From contig NZ_LUAX01000001.1 in assembly GCF_001695575.1 (NCBI RefSeq), positions 1,240,001 through 1,304,000 of the forward strand: a stretch of 64,000 nt of DNA, read 5' to 3'. Positions 34,668 to 44,463 of this stretch are shown here, in pieces. The stretch is from Vibrio europaeus. GTDB taxonomy: Bacteria; Pseudomonadota; Gammaproteobacteria; Enterobacterales; Vibrionaceae. The position numbers and the translations under genes are program-made. Under the pieces are notes generated by a model that ran no database searches, was not told where the DNA came from, and saw only the letters and a program-made list of their open reading frames with translations. Position 1 is the stretch's first letter, and each line of letters begins with the position of its first letter.

Positions 34668-35930
34668 TTAGAACTCGTGGTCAGCCGTATCTGGATTTAA
34701 GCTGCTGATGCCAACAATTTTAGCTGCACGCTCAATTTGAGTCGTTTGAGCGACTAGAGACATGATGGTGTCATTTACAAGTGCGTTACCTTGTGTATTA
34801 CCTGCAGCAATTAGTTGGTCGAAGTACTGACCTTTCTTCTCAGCTGAAGTGACAAGTTGCCCCACTTGAGCACGTGTTACATCAAACTGCTTCTGAATTT
34901 CTTTTGCAGCTTGTTTGTCTTTTTGTGCCACAAGATCATTGATGCTTGGACCAGAAAGTAGCGTACCATCTTCACGTTTGTACAGACCTGTATAAACGTT
35001 ATAGATACCCTGCTCGTTGTAGTAGTGAGAGTTATGAGTGTTGTCAGAGAAACAATCGTGCTCATCTTCTGTTGAGTTTGCTTCTAGAGCAACCTTCATA
35101 CGCTCACCCGCAAGCTCACCTAAAGATAGAGAACCCATACCAAATAGCATTTTACGAAGACCATTGTCTGCCGATTCGTTTAGGAGCTCTTCACGGTAGT
35201 TACCTTTAACATCAGAAGACCACTGCTTTTCCATCCACTCTAGATCTTGTACTAAAAGCTCTGCTGCCGCTTTAAGGAATTCACCACGACGGTCACAGTT
35301 GTTGTTTGTACACTCTGCACCAACAACGAAGTCCGTGTACGCACGTTGGCCTGCCCCAGCATTAGTGCCGTTTAGATCCTGACCCCATAGTAGGAATTCA
35401 ATTGCGTGGTAACCTGAAGCAACGTTGGCTTCTGAACCGCCAACTTCGTTTAGGTCTGCGATAAGCTCAGGAGTGATTTTCGCAACATCTAACGTTGAAG
35501 CGCCAATCGTTAGCTTTTGATTCGCAACGATGTTTGCATTTGCGCCTTCGTTACCAAGTTCATATTGGTAATCTGTAGATACGTAATCAATTAGACCTTC
35601 ATCTAGAGGCCATGCGTTTAGTTGGCCTTCCCAATCATCAACAATCGCGTTACCAAAACGGAAAACTTCAGACTGTTGGTAAGGAACGCGAGACGCAAGC
35701 CATACCTGCTTCACTTGCTCAAACTTGGCTGCTGTTGGGTTAGCTAGGAAAGACTCTACAGATTTATCCAGAGCCTTAGCTGTCGTAAGGGAGTCAGCAA
35801 AAACAGCGTGAGCAACATCAGCGTAGTGCTCAACAACTTGTTCTTTAGTTACATTTGCTGCGAACGCTGAGCCGCTAGCGATAAGTAGTGAAGCTGCTAC
35901 CGATTGAGCTAATAGAGATTTTACATTCAT
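34668..35930 (-). CDS. Imelysin family iron-regulated protein (IrpA-like)
   Basis: A 420-residue periplasmic protein with a signal peptide (LLAQSVAASLLIASGSAFA). It carries the imelysin GxHxxE motif in GYHAIEFLLWGQD and the usual flanking WPLDEGLIDYV and QRAYTDFVVGAECTNNNCDRRGEFLKAA in parts. The fold is two helical bundles. It is the first gene of the operon, directly behind a Fur-like site, so induction by iron starvation is likely. Function is not settled for the family (iron or haem binding has been proposed). Confidence 0.9.
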   Translation of the reverse strand: MNVKSLLAQSVAASLLIASGSAFAANVTKEQVVEHYADVAHAVFADSLTTAKALDKSVESFLANPTAAKFEQVKQVWLASRVPYQQSEVFRFGNAIVDDWEGQLNAWPLDEGLIDYVSTDYQYELGNEGANANIVANQKLTIGASTLDVAKITPELIADLNEVGGSEANVASGYHAIEFLLWGQDLNGTNAGAGQRAYTDFVVGAECTNNNCDRRGEFLKAAAELLVQDLEWMEKQWSSDVKGNYREELLNESADNGLRKMLFGMGSLSLGELAGERMKVALEANSTEDEHDCFSDNTHNSHYYNEQGIYNVYTGLYKREDGTLLSGPSINDLVAQKDKQAAKEIQKQFDVTRAQVGQLVTSAEKKGQYFDQLIAAGNTQGNALVNDTIMSLVAQTTQIERAAKIVGISSLNPDTADHEF

Positions 35931-35955
35931 TGAAAAAGCATCCTTGTTGAGCTTA

Positions 35956-35997
35956 ATAATTATTCGTTATTATTAGTGCTAATTATTCTCATTTGCA
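35956..35997 (-). promoter_or_regulatory. Fur-box-like sites upstream of the imelysin operon
   Basis: GCTAATTATTCTCATTTGC (35978-35996) matches the 19-base Fur consensus at 13 positions, and the AATAATTATTCGTTATTATT stretch just inside it at about 35955-35975 is a second, overlapping-register AT-rich match. The pair lies 25-65 bases before the irpA start, where a repressor would cover the promoter. Confidence 0.65.
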
Positions 35998-36048
35998 CTA
36001 TTAGTTTCGAATAATACAAACTTACATTTTTTTTGCAAGCAGGAAACA

Positions 36049-36074
36049 AAAAAGCCTCACAAAAGTGAGGCTTT
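36049..36074 (-). terminator. Terminator of ribA
   Basis: AAGCCTCAC (36052-36060) pairs with GTGAGGCTT (36065-36073), followed on the minus strand by six T. It is 25 bases past the ribA stop. Confidence 0.85.
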
Positions 36075-36098
36075 TATCAACATAGGCAGCTCAATGGC

Positions 36099-36746
36099 TT
36101 ACACGTCAAGATTGTGCTTTCCGTGTGATATTTTCGCTTTAAGGTAGTTCTCGTTGCCATCTTTAACGTGGGCTAGAGTATTGACAACCTCTTCAATCTG
36201 AATGCCGTATTCTTTAAGGTCGCGAATCTTTTTCGGATTATTTGTTACTAAGCGAATCTTATCGACACCTAAGGCTTTTAACATCTGTGCCGCTTCCGTA
36301 AAGTCACGCAGATCATCACCAAAACCTAGATGGTTGTTTGCTTCATAAGTGTTCATACCTTCACTTTGCAGCTTGTAAGCGTCAATCTTATTGTAAAGAC
36401 CAATGCCGCGACCTTCTTGTCGTAGGTACAAAATGATGCCGCCAGATTCGCCCATACGATTGATGGTTTCATCTAGCTGCTCGCCACAATCACAGCGAGA
36501 TGAGTGGAATACATCCCCGGTGAGACATTCAGAATGCATGCGGACAAGTGGTGTCGCTTGGGTTTGATCCGCTTGTTTGAAGATAACGGCAACATGCTCT
36601 TTATCAGTCTTCAAACCGTGAAAGGAAAGTAGCTCCGCATCAATATTACTCTTTGCACCTACTTTGAAGTCGACTCTGGCTCTTACTTCCGCCATATTTT
36701 TACTCACTTGAATCTCTGTCTTTATTATTTCTGTCGCTGCATTCAT
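36099..36746 (-). CDS. ribA: GTP cyclohydrolase II (RibA) behind a Zur-type site
   Basis: A 215-residue enzyme that opens GTP to the pyrimidine precursor of riboflavin. The zinc site is complete: the three cysteines are in [18 protein letters not shown], and catalytic blocks [17 protein letters not shown] and NNHLGFGDD follow. [11 protein letters not shown] binds nucleotide. It is about 20 residues longer than E. coli RibA, mainly at the N-terminus. GGAG lies six bases before the ATG. Unusually, a palindrome identical to the Zur core lies about 65-85 bases upstream. Confidence 0.93.
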   Translation of the reverse strand: MNAATEIIKTEIQVSKNMAEVRARVDFKVGAKSNIDAELLSFHGLKTDKEHVAVIFKQADQTQATPLVRMHSECLTGDVFHSSRCDCGEQLDETINRMGESGGIILYLRQEGRGIGLYNKIDAYKLQSEGMNTYEANNHLGFGDDLRDFTEAAQMLKALGVDKIRLVTNNPKKIRDLKEYGIQIEEVVNTLAHVKDGNENYLKAKISHGKHNLDV

Positions 36747-36810
36747 AAAATGCTCCGCTATGAACTTAACTATGGGGACTATTACTCATCTTTTCAATGA
36801 TTAGATCACA

Positions 36811-36831
36811 AAATGTTATAATATAACATTT
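36811..36831. promoter_or_regulatory. Perfect Zur-box palindrome upstream of ribA
   Basis: A 21-base perfect palindrome (ten bases, one central base, ten bases) with core TGTTATAATATAACA. The gammaproteobacterial Zur consensus is GAAATGTTATA-TATAACATTTC, so all visible bases fit. It lies between ribA and the terminator of the next gene on the same strand, so ribA is the only gene it can control directly. Confidence 0.75.
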
Positions 36832-36848
36832 TAACACCGAGGCAATAA

Positions 36849-36878
36849 AAAACCTCGAGAACTTAGTTATCGAGGTTA
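36849..36878 (-). terminator. Terminator behind the 57-residue ORF
   Basis: AACCTCGA (36851-36858) pairs with TCGAGGTT (36870-36877), followed on the minus strand by six T. It lies 29 bases past the stop of the small ORF and upstream of the ribA promoter. Confidence 0.8.
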
Positions 36879-36906
36879 CTGAATCTTATCTTACTAGGTT
36901 AAGCAA

Positions 36907-37080
36907 TTAGTCTTGTTGGTTTTTCCACACGGAAAGTGCTATCCAACATGCTTCCAGTTCTCTTAATTCTTCATCAGTCAGTAATGACAAAGTCGGCTTT
37001 GTTTGCGGAAGTGCGTACGCCTGCACGGCGCTGAGATGTGCATAAAAATCATCACGAAGTTGAGATACGTTTAAAGCCAC
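36907..37080 (-). CDS. Small protein of 57 residues, unknown function
   Basis: A GTG-initiated frame coding for a 57-residue protein that begins MALNVSQLRDDFYAHL and ends ALSVWKNQQD. AGGG lies seven bases before the GTG and an intrinsic terminator follows the stop. The composition is protein-like: amphipathic helices (LTDEELRELEACWIAL), two Trp, no frame break. No signal peptide or membrane segment. I do not recognise a family; the LTDEELRELE helix is reminiscent of small regulatory or adaptor proteins but that is not evidence. Short size explains why it could be missed by gene finders. Confidence 0.6.
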   Translation of the reverse strand: MALNVSQLRDDFYAHLSAVQAYALPQTKPTLSLLTDEELRELEACWIALSVWKNQQD

Positions 37081-37258
37081 TGCTTTTCCCTAAGACTCTA
37101 GTGTTTTAAAAAATAAGTGTTAGAAGCATTTGTCAAACCAATGATAACAAAATACACATTTGTCGCAAAAAATAGACACATTATTGGGCTAAAAATCACA
37201 TAATTACTGTGGTTTTAATCTTTACTTTTCTTAAAGCTAGCTTGATCAAATTGATCTT

Positions 37259-38197
37259 TTAGAAGAGTTCTACGTCATTTTCTCCGTTATCATATCGATC
37301 TAGACATTCTGCATCGAAGAAGTGCACTTGATTTCTTCCATGCTCTTTAACGTAGTAGAGCGCACTGTCTGCGTGATCTAGTATCGTGGGCAAGTACTCA
37401 CCACAGCTAAAGGTTAGGTTGTTAATTTGAGGAAATCGGAATGATTCAATATGACGACGAAATCCCTCAAGCGTTGCTCTGCATTCCTCAGTACTTTGTT
37501 GAGGTAACAGGACAACAAACTCTTCACCGCCATAACGGAACAACTGCTCGTGTCCGATAAAATAGTTACTCATTTGCTGAGCAAACATCAACAGTATTTC
37601 GTCTCCGATCATATGGCCAAAACGATCATTCACTTGCTTAAAATGGTCTAAATCAATGATGGCAACCCAGGCGGTAATTTCGACTGGTGTGTCAGGCATA
37701 ACGTTAAAACAACGCGCTAAGCGCTCCTCTAGTGTCTTGCGATTTAACAACCCCGTCAGTTTATCTCGCTCACTATCGTGTAACACTGCCAAATAATTAC
37801 GATAGATTTTCGCAAACCCATCAATCAACAACGCGTAACTGCTTGGACAATCTTGTAGAATTACAGTTAATTCAGCTGAGCTATCTTCGGAGACAGGAAT
37901 GGGATGTGTCGATACATATCGACCTTTTTCATCGACAGATGTTGTGGCATTGTCATTTAGGTGATCACGATGACCACTATAGGCAGAGATTGAATCGTAG
38001 ATCCAATCAAACTCTTTTTGCTCCGATGAGCGTGTTACCTTTGCAACGGTCTTGGCGGTATTATTGATAAAGTAAGTTAGTTCAATCGATTGGGCGGGAG
38101 TCATTTCTGCGAGAGTGGCAACAAGGCAATGGCCTAAAGATACAGAGTTCCTCTGCTCAGTAATTTCTACAACGGATTGGATTATTTTGTCTTCCAT
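37259..38197 (-). CDS. Diguanylate cyclase with GGEEF active site
   Basis: A 312-residue soluble protein. The N-terminal 140 residues form a probable GAF-like or unclassified sensor region without membrane segments. The C-terminal GGDEF domain starts at DKLTGLLNRKTLEERL (about 143) and has the active site GGEEF at residues 223-227, with DLDHFKQVND upstream. It should make c-di-GMP from two GTP. The RxxD product-inhibition site normally five residues before the motif is absent (IGHEQLFRYGGEEF). The gene stands alone. Confidence 0.9.
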   Translation of the reverse strand: MEDKIIQSVVEITEQRNSVSLGHCLVATLAEMTPAQSIELTYFINNTAKTVAKVTRSSEQKEFDWIYDSISAYSGHRDHLNDNATTSVDEKGRYVSTHPIPVSEDSSAELTVILQDCPSSYALLIDGFAKIYRNYLAVLHDSERDKLTGLLNRKTLEERLARCFNVMPDTPVEITAWVAIIDLDHFKQVNDRFGHMIGDEILLMFAQQMSNYFIGHEQLFRYGGEEFVVLLPQQSTEECRATLEGFRRHIESFRFPQINNLTFSCGEYLPTILDHADSALYYVKEHGRNQVHFFDAECLDRYDNGENDVELF

Positions 38198-38270
38198 GAC
38201 TTATCCCGTCTCCTCACGTTCATAAGGCAAGTATAGACAGCAAGGTCAGATATGACACAGATCTCATAAA

Positions 38271-38291
38271 AAAGAGCGACAATGCCGCTCT
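38271..38291 (-). terminator. Terminator of the tyrR-operon tail
   Basis: AGAGCG (38273-38278) pairs with CGCTCT (38286-38291), with six T on the minus strand. It lies 15 bases past the DUF2947 stop. Confidence 0.75.
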
Positions 38292-38306
38292 CTACTATTT
38301 TAGAAG

Positions 38307-38780
38307 TTAGTTTCTAAAGCCCAGTTTGACCGTACCTTTTGTATCAAACCACAGCGATTCTTTTCGGCGACGCCCTATTAAGATCGGGCCATCATCGTAG
38401 AACAAGAAGTTTTTCCAATGCTTTTTAAACACAGACCATTTCGTTTCGATGACGTTGTACTTTTCGTAACAAAAATACACGGTCACATCATCTTGCCAAT
38501 CTATAAACTCTGTCAGTTCAGACGGCATCGCTTCATCATCCGCTTCCCAAGCTGCCATCCAGTCAACTTCTTGTTTCCAGTTAGACTCTTTCATCGGCCA
38601 GTCACTCGAACTTAAACGATCGGCGTCCGGGCTTTGCGCACTAATGTTCTCTTTCCACAATTGAGATGCGCGGGCCTGTGTCATAGGCTTAATCGCCGCC
38701 AAATCCTCGTCTGGCACTGGCATAGATTGATGGGTGAAAATCCATTTTCTTTGGTATTCATCCAAAGTTAGGTAAGACAT
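38307..38780 (-). CDS. DUF2947 family protein
   Basis: A 157-residue cytoplasmic protein, rich in Trp and acidic residues (QRKWIFTHQSMPVPDEDLAAIKPMT; KQEVDWMAAWEADDE; FCYEKYNVIETKWSVFKKHWKNFLFYDDG). I match it to DUF2947 from memory of the N-terminal KWIFTHQ.MPV.DEDLA block. No function is known. It closes the run ycjX-ycjF-tyrR-rimJ-HD with 19 bases to the gene before it. Confidence 0.7.
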   Translation of the reverse strand: MSYLTLDEYQRKWIFTHQSMPVPDEDLAAIKPMTQARASQLWKENISAQSPDADRLSSSDWPMKESNWKQEVDWMAAWEADDEAMPSELTEFIDWQDDVTVYFCYEKYNVIETKWSVFKKHWKNFLFYDDGPILIGRRRKESLWFDTKGTVKLGFRN

Positions 38781-38799
38781 TAATTTTCCTCTTAAAGCA

Positions 38800-39387
38800 T
38801 TACGCTTTTAGCCAACCTTTATTTGTGGCATCGTCGATTATTTGTTTCGCTTTGTCCCACAGTGCCTGCGAGCCAAATTCAATCTTTTGATTAATGGTCA
38901 AAGCTTGGTGCCTTGTGACACCATGCTCTTGCCAGCTTTGTCCCTGATTGTGGTAGTTGAGCAGCATAGGAATGATTCTATCCAGCGCTTTAGCAAACTT
39001 TGCATCGGCAGTTTGCGCAGATTCAAACTCTAACCACAATTGCAACAGTGATTGCCCTTGCTCTTCGGGTAACATCCCAAATAGACGGTGAGCGGCATCG
39101 AGTTCTTTTTTCTCTTGTTCAGCGGTTGCGGCAACATCATAAACAAAGGTATCACCTGCATCAATTTCTACAACATCGTGGAGCAGCAGCATCTTCACTA
39201 CCCGGGCGATATTCACTGGCTCATTAGCATGTTCTTCCATTAATATAGCCATTAAAGCAACATGCCAACTGTGCTCTGCACTGTTTTCTAAGCGTCCTTC
39301 GGCGCTTTTTACCCGCGTACGTCTTAACACCGATTTGAGTTGATCAAGCTCCATAAGCAACGCTAGCTGCTTTTCTAATCTCTCCAC
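38800..39387 (-). CDS. HD-domain phosphohydrolase, HDDC2/YfbR-like
   Basis: A 195-residue metal-dependent hydrolase. The metal ligands are visible in the order H (SAEHSWHVAL, about 37-46), HD (MLLLHDVVEIDAGDT, about 69-79) and D (KALDRIIPML, about 136). E. coli YfbR of this group is a 5'-nucleotidase for deoxynucleoside monophosphates; that activity is inferred here. The frame starts at a GTG two bases behind the stop of the acetyltransferase gene, with AGGA ten bases upstream. Confidence 0.88.
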   Translation of the reverse strand: MERLEKQLALLMELDQLKSVLRRTRVKSAEGRLENSAEHSWHVALMAILMEEHANEPVNIARVVKMLLLHDVVEIDAGDTFVYDVAATAEQEKKELDAAHRLFGMLPEEQGQSLLQLWLEFESAQTADAKFAKALDRIIPMLLNYHNQGQSWQEHGVTRHQALTINQKIEFGSQALWDKAKQIIDDATNKGWLKA

Positions 39388-39389
39388 GG

Positions 39390-39968
39390 TTAAGCATCCT
39401 TCCAGTTTGGGTTGATGAGCGAGGTAAGATTATGATCTTCCCATTTTCCGTTGATAAGTAAGTAATCTTTAGCGAAGCCGTCTTTGGTAAAACCGACACG
39501 CTCAAGAACGGCTTCACTACGATGGTTTCGCGGCATATAACTCGCCATTACCCGATGGATATTCTGCACCTTAAACATGTAGTTCACAGCAAGCTTAAGA
39601 GCGCGTGTCATCGCTCCCCTGCCCTGCGCATTCGCAGCCAGCGAGTAGCCAACGTTACAAGCATGAAAGGGAAAACGAGAGATGTTGCTAAACGACACCG
39701 TCCCCAACATTTCATTGCTCTCTTTGTCGATGATCAACAGATAGTAACCAAGCCCGATTCTGTGTAGCTCATTGAGCTTAATCAGTTTCTGTGTCCAACC
39801 TGATAAAGTAAAAAAGCCCTCTTCACGCTTCGGTTCCCACTCTTTAAGGTGCTGTCGGTTAGCAATAAAATACTCAGAGATTAAGTAACCATCCGTTGGC
39901 TCCGCAGTGCGAAGCACAATGTCGACATCCACTTCATAAACCGACGTGGGCGTGCTAATTCTTTCCAT
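39390..39968 (-). CDS. GNAT acetyltransferase, RimJ-like
   Basis: A 192-residue GNAT protein of the RimJ/RimL/RimI group. LRTAEPTDGYLISEYFIANRQHL is split over beta 1 and alpha 1, the acetyl-CoA loop is SLAANAQGRGAMTRAL, and HRVMASYMPRNHRSEAVLERVGF is the C-terminal block. It may acetylate an N-terminal residue of a ribosomal protein. Its ATG directly abuts the tyrR stop, so the two are cotranscribed. Confidence 0.85.
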   Translation of the reverse strand: MERISTPTSVYEVDVDIVLRTAEPTDGYLISEYFIANRQHLKEWEPKREEGFFTLSGWTQKLIKLNELHRIGLGYYLLIIDKESNEMLGTVSFSNISRFPFHACNVGYSLAANAQGRGAMTRALKLAVNYMFKVQNIHRVMASYMPRNHRSEAVLERVGFTKDGFAKDYLLINGKWEDHNLTSLINPNWKDA

Positions 39969-41513
39969 TTAGTTTTTTCTAATTCCATATTCACGCAGCT
40001 TATTCGCCACAGATGTGTGAGACACGTTAAGGCGCTTAGCTAGCTTACGACTTGATGGGAAAGATTGATAAAGACGTTCGAGTATCTGAGATTCGTACTC
40101 TTTCATGATTTCGTCTAACGAACCGTCTAAATTCAAGGTTGGTGCATTTGAAGGTGCACTTTCAAGTTGCGGTAAGTGGAACAAATCCGCGGTCAGGGTA
40201 TCGGATTCAACTTCTGTTAACGCGCGCAGCACCATGTTCTCCAATTGACGCATGTTACCCGGCCACTGATAGCTCACCAACTGATCAACCAAAGTCTCAT
40301 CAATGGAAGGTTTGTTAATGCCAAGTTGCTTAACGTACTTCGCCACAAACAATTCCAGTAGCGGCGCTATGTCATTCGAACGCTCCCTTAACGGTGGAAT
40401 TAACAAGGTCAGTACGTTTAGGCGGTAGAACAGGTCTTCACGGAACGAACCTGATTCGGCCAAATCCGCTAACTGATGACGTGTTGACGCAATGACGCGC
40501 ACATCAACGTGAATTTCATCTTCTTCACCGACACGGCGGAACGTGCCGTCTTGGAGTAGACGAAGTAACTTAATTTGCAGGTGCGGGCTCATCTCGCCGA
40601 TTTCATCGAGAAATACCGTTCCCCCATTTGCCTGCTCAAAGATCCCTTTGTGGCCTTGCTCGTGGTTAAACGAACCTGGAGCGTGACCAAACAACTCGGT
40701 TTCAGCAACACCATCTGGCATTGAAGCACAGCTCAATACTAAGAAAGGGTTCGCAGCTCGATGGGAACGATTGTGGCACGCTCGTGCGAGCATCTCTTTG
40801 CCCGTCCCAGTTTCACCTTGAATTAGCAGAGGCTGATCAAGCATAGAAAGTTTCTTTGCTTGACTGATCAGTGCTTTGTGACGGTTAGAGACGCCAACAA
40901 AATGTTCAAACCCAAGGTTATTGTGCAGAGGAAGCGAGTCGTCAAACAGTGGTTTTTCTTGAGTAGAGCGAATAATCATTACCGCACTTGCTAACACAGA
41001 CTCATTGGTCTCATCCGAAATGTATACCGGCATGATTTCCATCGTGTAATCTAGCCCACCGATCACGATCTCTTCTCTTTGACGTGCGATGTTGCCTTCA
41101 GCCCACTTTGCAAAGTTGAAATTAGGTAATAAGTTGGTGATGAGGTGACCAATCATTTCGCCTTCTTCACAACCAAACAGCGACAGTGCTGCATGGTTTG
41201 CCATATCAACATTGCCTTTTAGGTCAATGGCTAATACCGGCTCTGGAAGGTTATTAAGAAGAGAGATCAGTTCATTATTGTGACGTTCAATAGGCATGAA
41301 CTGGATCTTGCGAACGTCTTTAACACCCGAAATACGGCGAATCTCTGCCATCAATTCACTAAAAGTATCGAAATCAATATCAGGGCAGTTTAAGTAGATA
41401 ATCCCAGAGACATCAATTTCGATGCCTCGAAGATCAAGGTTTTTAGAAGCAAGAATATCGAGTAACTCACGAGTCAGACCAAGTCTGTCTTCACAGATAA
41501 CTTCAAGACGCAC
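39969..41513 (-). CDS. tyrR: Aromatic amino acid regulator TyrR
   Basis: A 514-residue regulator, same length as E. coli TyrR. It has an N-terminal ACT domain (1-75), a PAS domain (about 80-190), an AAA+ core with Walker A GETGTGKE and Walker [13 protein letters not shown], and a Fis-like HTH at the end ([24 protein letters not shown] in parts). The GAFTGA loop of sigma-54 activators is replaced ([14 protein letters not shown]), as in TyrR, which works with sigma-70. It represses or activates aromatic amino acid synthesis and transport genes. A HAAAP permease at 57615 is a possible target. Confidence 0.96.
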   Translation of the reverse strand: MRLEVICEDRLGLTRELLDILASKNLDLRGIEIDVSGIIYLNCPDIDFDTFSELMAEIRRISGVKDVRKIQFMPIERHNNELISLLNNLPEPVLAIDLKGNVDMANHAALSLFGCEEGEMIGHLITNLLPNFNFAKWAEGNIARQREEIVIGGLDYTMEIMPVYISDETNESVLASAVMIIRSTQEKPLFDDSLPLHNNLGFEHFVGVSNRHKALISQAKKLSMLDQPLLIQGETGTGKEMLARACHNRSHRAANPFLVLSCASMPDGVAETELFGHAPGSFNHEQGHKGIFEQANGGTVFLDEIGEMSPHLQIKLLRLLQDGTFRRVGEEDEIHVDVRVIASTRHQLADLAESGSFREDLFYRLNVLTLLIPPLRERSNDIAPLLELFVAKYVKQLGINKPSIDETLVDQLVSYQWPGNMRQLENMVLRALTEVESDTLTADLFHLPQLESAPSNAPTLNLDGSLDEIMKEYESQILERLYQSFPSSRKLAKRLNVSHTSVANKLREYGIRKN

Positions 41514-41613
41514 GGATAAGTCCTTAAATAAGGTGTCACGAAAAGTTGACAGTAGTTTCCCTTAAGCCTAGATCCTCGTCAAGTAAACAGACATTACCTG
41601 CTTCACATTCGCA

Positions 41614-42663
41614 CTATTTGATTGTTATTGCGGCGACTTTTTCTACAATCCGCTTACGTATTGCCCCCAGTTTAACTTGCCTCTCTTTATGCCAAGGAAT
41701 TGGGCGAAGCAGCGCCATTGCCTTTAGACCTAGCCTCGCAGTCAAAATACCTACACCTAACCCCTGCCCTGCACGAGCTGAAACCTTTCCTGCCAAATCC
41801 ATAGACATCAGATCCATACTGGCATCAACAGCTAACTCACTCGCTCCAGCAGCCGCCATGTTCACCAATGTTGCTTTAAATAACTTCAAGCGTGACCAAT
41901 AACCGAGTTCTACACCGTACACTTCGGCTAAATTGTCGATCATTTTGAAATTTCGCCATGCAACCAGCATCATGTCAGCCACTGCAAGTGGACTAATGGC
42001 GACAAGTGCCGCGGATTCCGTTGCATGTTGAGAAACGATTTTTGTTGCGACTTTATCTTGCTCAGCAACAACCATAGCGTCATACATATCTAGGATTTCT
42101 GCGTCGCTGTGTGACGTATTGATACTGTTAACCCAACGGTCATAGCTCGGTGATTCTCGCTTAATACCAGACTGCTTTGCTACCGATTCACAAAAAGCTT
42201 TGCCTTGCCCCACACTGTCTGAATGGATGAGCGCTTCACTTTGTTCCTGAACACTGAAGTGATTACGCAACCTGCGCAGTTTGAACAATTCTTTGCCAAT
42301 CGCACCAACACCAAGTAATGACACCGTCGCGATAAAACCTGACCAACCCAAGGCGAGCCAGTCTGCGGTTTGAATCGCCGTAACAACATTGTCTACCGCT
42401 TGCCAACCGACCAAACCCGCAAATGTACCGACCAGAGTTGTCGCTAGCCATTTCGAACCGGATTTTGGTCTTATGACCTGCTCTAGCTCAGCTTCTGCGG
42501 TGGTATCTTCCTGCTCATTGTCGATTTCAACAGGCACGAATTGCTCAGACCGCTGAAACTGCATGTGTGAAGTTAGATCCGGTCGTACACCTTCTTGCTC
42601 ACTGTGCAAAGCATCATCGAAGACCTGTTTTTGTTTAAACTGTGCTTTATCACTGTTTGTCAT
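41614..42663 (-). CDS. ycjF: YcjF family membrane protein (DUF697)
   Basis: A 349-residue inner-membrane protein with two membrane helices near 73-90 and 98-118 ([39 protein letters not shown]) and a conserved C-terminal domain ([35 protein letters not shown] in parts). It overlaps ycjX by four bases (ATGA), the usual arrangement. YcjF and YcjX accompany the phage shock regulon in Enterobacteria; function remains poorly defined. Confidence 0.92.
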   Translation of the reverse strand: MTNSDKAQFKQKQVFDDALHSEQEGVRPDLTSHMQFQRSEQFVPVEIDNEQEDTTAEAELEQVIRPKSGSKWLATTLVGTFAGLVGWQAVDNVVTAIQTADWLALGWSGFIATVSLLGVGAIGKELFKLRRLRNHFSVQEQSEALIHSDSVGQGKAFCESVAKQSGIKRESPSYDRWVNSINTSHSDAEILDMYDAMVVAEQDKVATKIVSQHATESAALVAISPLAVADMMLVAWRNFKMIDNLAEVYGVELGYWSRLKLFKATLVNMAAAGASELAVDASMDLMSMDLAGKVSARAGQGLGVGILTARLGLKAMALLRPIPWHKERQVKLGAIRKRIVEKVAAITIK

Positions 42664-44036
42664 TTCAGCTTATCTCCGATTAAGTATTCAAGTGCTTTAT
42701 CCATACGGATATGCGGCAAAGGCTCATCTGGTGAAGATTGTTGGGGTCTAAAGGCAGTAAACTCAAAGCCTTTCTCATGCCAGTAATCTTGAGCGGGCAG
42801 CTTTTTGGGTACTTCTCCGGGAAACACTGTAACTGCTTGCTCATCCATAGTTACCCCTTGAATAGCAGGGTAAGATTGGTTGTCCTTACTAATAAAACCT
42901 GCTTGTGTTGCCTGTATCGATGCCATGGTCATGCAGTTCATTTCAATATTTTCGTACGACGCGGTTTGCCATGCCGGATGCACCATTTGCTGGAGCAAAG
43001 AAACCAAATTGGTGTGCTGCTCCGGCGTGACATGGTCAGCTTTGGTTGCGGCAAACAAGATCTTATCGATTCGAGGAGCAAACAAGCGCTTCAAGATATT
43101 GCTTCGACCATAGCGGAAACTGTGCATGATCTGTTCTAGGGCATGACGCATATCATGGAATGATTCATAGCCCGCATTAAGCGGTTGTAAACAGTCCACC
43201 AGCACGATTTGACGGTCAAAAGTTGAAAAGTGATGTTTGTAGAACGCCTTAACCACTTTCTGTTGGTACTCTTGATAGCGTGCTTTGAGCATGGCTAAGT
43301 TAGAGCCTTTCTCTACTTTGCTTTGTTGTTCAAACTGGCAAGGGAAAAACTGCAGCACAGGGGCACCTTCTAAATCTCCGGGCAAAACAAACCGACCCGG
43401 CTGCACCCAGTGCAAACCTTGCTCTTTGCAGTTATAAAGAAACTCGGTGTAAAGCTCAGACACTTCTGCAAGAAGGTTTTCATCTAACTCCGCAGTTAAA
43501 TCAATTTTTTTAAGCCGCTCTAGCCAAGGCTGAGCCAGTACTTTTCGCTTACCTTTCAATGCCTCGAACTGGCTTTGCGACCACTGATGAAAGTCCATAT
43601 CAAGCAGAGGTAAATCAAGTAACCACTCTCCCGGGTAATCGATAATATCGATGTGCAAAGTAGATGTGCTGCCGAACAACTTTTTGGTCTTTTTCAGCGG
43701 ACGATATTTTATTGCCAGTCGGATCTCACTCACGTCGCGAGTCGGTTCCGGCCAGATCGGCGGATCTAAGAGTACATGCTGCATTGCCTCGTCATAGGCA
43801 AAACGCGGAACAAGCATATTGGTTTGCGGCTCACGCTTGGCTCCGACCAGTCTTTTGTCTCGCGCTGCAGAAAATAACGGTAGATTTTCATGAGTTGAAG
43901 TATGGAGAAGCTGATTAACGAGCGAGCTAATAAATGCGGTTTTACCTGCTCTAGAAAGACCTGTCACGGCAATACGAACATGGGAGTCCATAGTACGGCT
44001 AAGTAAATCATTAACTTCTTGAGTAATTTGCTTCAT
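42660..44036 (-). CDS. ycjX: YcjX family P-loop GTPase-like protein (DUF463)
   Basis: A 458-residue protein with a Walker A motif GLSRAGKT at residues 26-33 and the [13 protein letters not shown] block. [17 protein letters not shown] and [13 protein letters not shown] are further family blocks, the latter resembling a TKxD guanine specificity loop. The gene is the first of the ycjX-ycjF-tyrR run and is conserved in gammaproteobacteria. Its biochemical function is only partly known. It is preceded by a terminator that separates it from the small membrane gene. Confidence 0.93.
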   Translation of the reverse strand: MKQITQEVNDLLSRTMDSHVRIAVTGLSRAGKTAFISSLVNQLLHTSTHENLPLFSAARDKRLVGAKREPQTNMLVPRFAYDEAMQHVLLDPPIWPEPTRDVSEIRLAIKYRPLKKTKKLFGSTSTLHIDIIDYPGEWLLDLPLLDMDFHQWSQSQFEALKGKRKVLAQPWLERLKKIDLTAELDENLLAEVSELYTEFLYNCKEQGLHWVQPGRFVLPGDLEGAPVLQFFPCQFEQQSKVEKGSNLAMLKARYQEYQQKVVKAFYKHHFSTFDRQIVLVDCLQPLNAGYESFHDMRHALEQIMHSFRYGRSNILKRLFAPRIDKILFAATKADHVTPEQHTNLVSLLQQMVHPAWQTASYENIEMNCMTMASIQATQAGFISKDNQSYPAIQGVTMDEQAVTVFPGEVPKKLPAQDYWHEKGFEFTAFRPQQSSPDEPLPHIRMDKALEYLIGDKLK

Positions 44037-44100
44037 TCACGTTCTCTTTGTTTCAATCATACTGTTAGCTTAGCGGCTCTAATCTTAATCCTAGATGAAC

Positions 44101-44130
44101 AAAAAAGCCCCTGATAAAAATCAGAGGCTT
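44101..44130 (-). terminator. Terminator of the 61-residue membrane protein gene
   Basis: AAGCCCCTGA pairs with TCAGAGGCTT around AAAAA-type loop sequence (44105-44130), with six T on the minus strand. Confidence 0.8.
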
Positions 44131-44155
44131 AGTGTATCAGCGAAAACGGCAAACG

Positions 44156-44341
44156 TTAGTCGTCTTCGATCAATTTGTAGATGACAAACAGAGTGATTTC
44201 TAACAGCACAAACAGAGCACAGCTAATGGTGACATACTTTTCATCGAAGATACTGATGCCATGGAGAATAAGGTCATATCCGACGAAAGCACCAATAACC
44301 ACCGCAATGATGATCTGTAAGATTTGAATAAAGCGTGGCAT
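44156..44341 (-). CDS. Small two-helix membrane protein
   Basis: A 61-residue protein made of two hydrophobic helices (IQILQIIIAVVIGAFVGYDLIL and ISCALFVLLEITLFVIYKLI in outline) with the charged end EDD. AGGAG lies five bases before the ATG and a terminator follows the stop, so it is a real monocistronic gene. Its position before ycjX is where phage-shock related genes occur in some genomes, but it does not resemble PspB or PspC. Function unknown. Confidence 0.75.
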   Translation of the reverse strand: MPRFIQILQIIIAVVIGAFVGYDLILHGISIFDEKYVTISCALFVLLEITLFVIYKLIEDD

Positions 44342-44463
44342 TTTTACTCCTGATTTAGGGTTACAACTCTAAACTATATAGACAAAAGGTGCAGCATTCG
44401 CTCCACCTTTGTCAAATTTTCACTAATTAAATCAGTGATTTCTCACAAGCTAAACCGTGACTA

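Noticed and set aside
37255..37531. An RxxD inhibitory site in the GGDEF protein
   Set aside because: The residues before GGEEF read IGHEQLFRY, so no RxxD is present.
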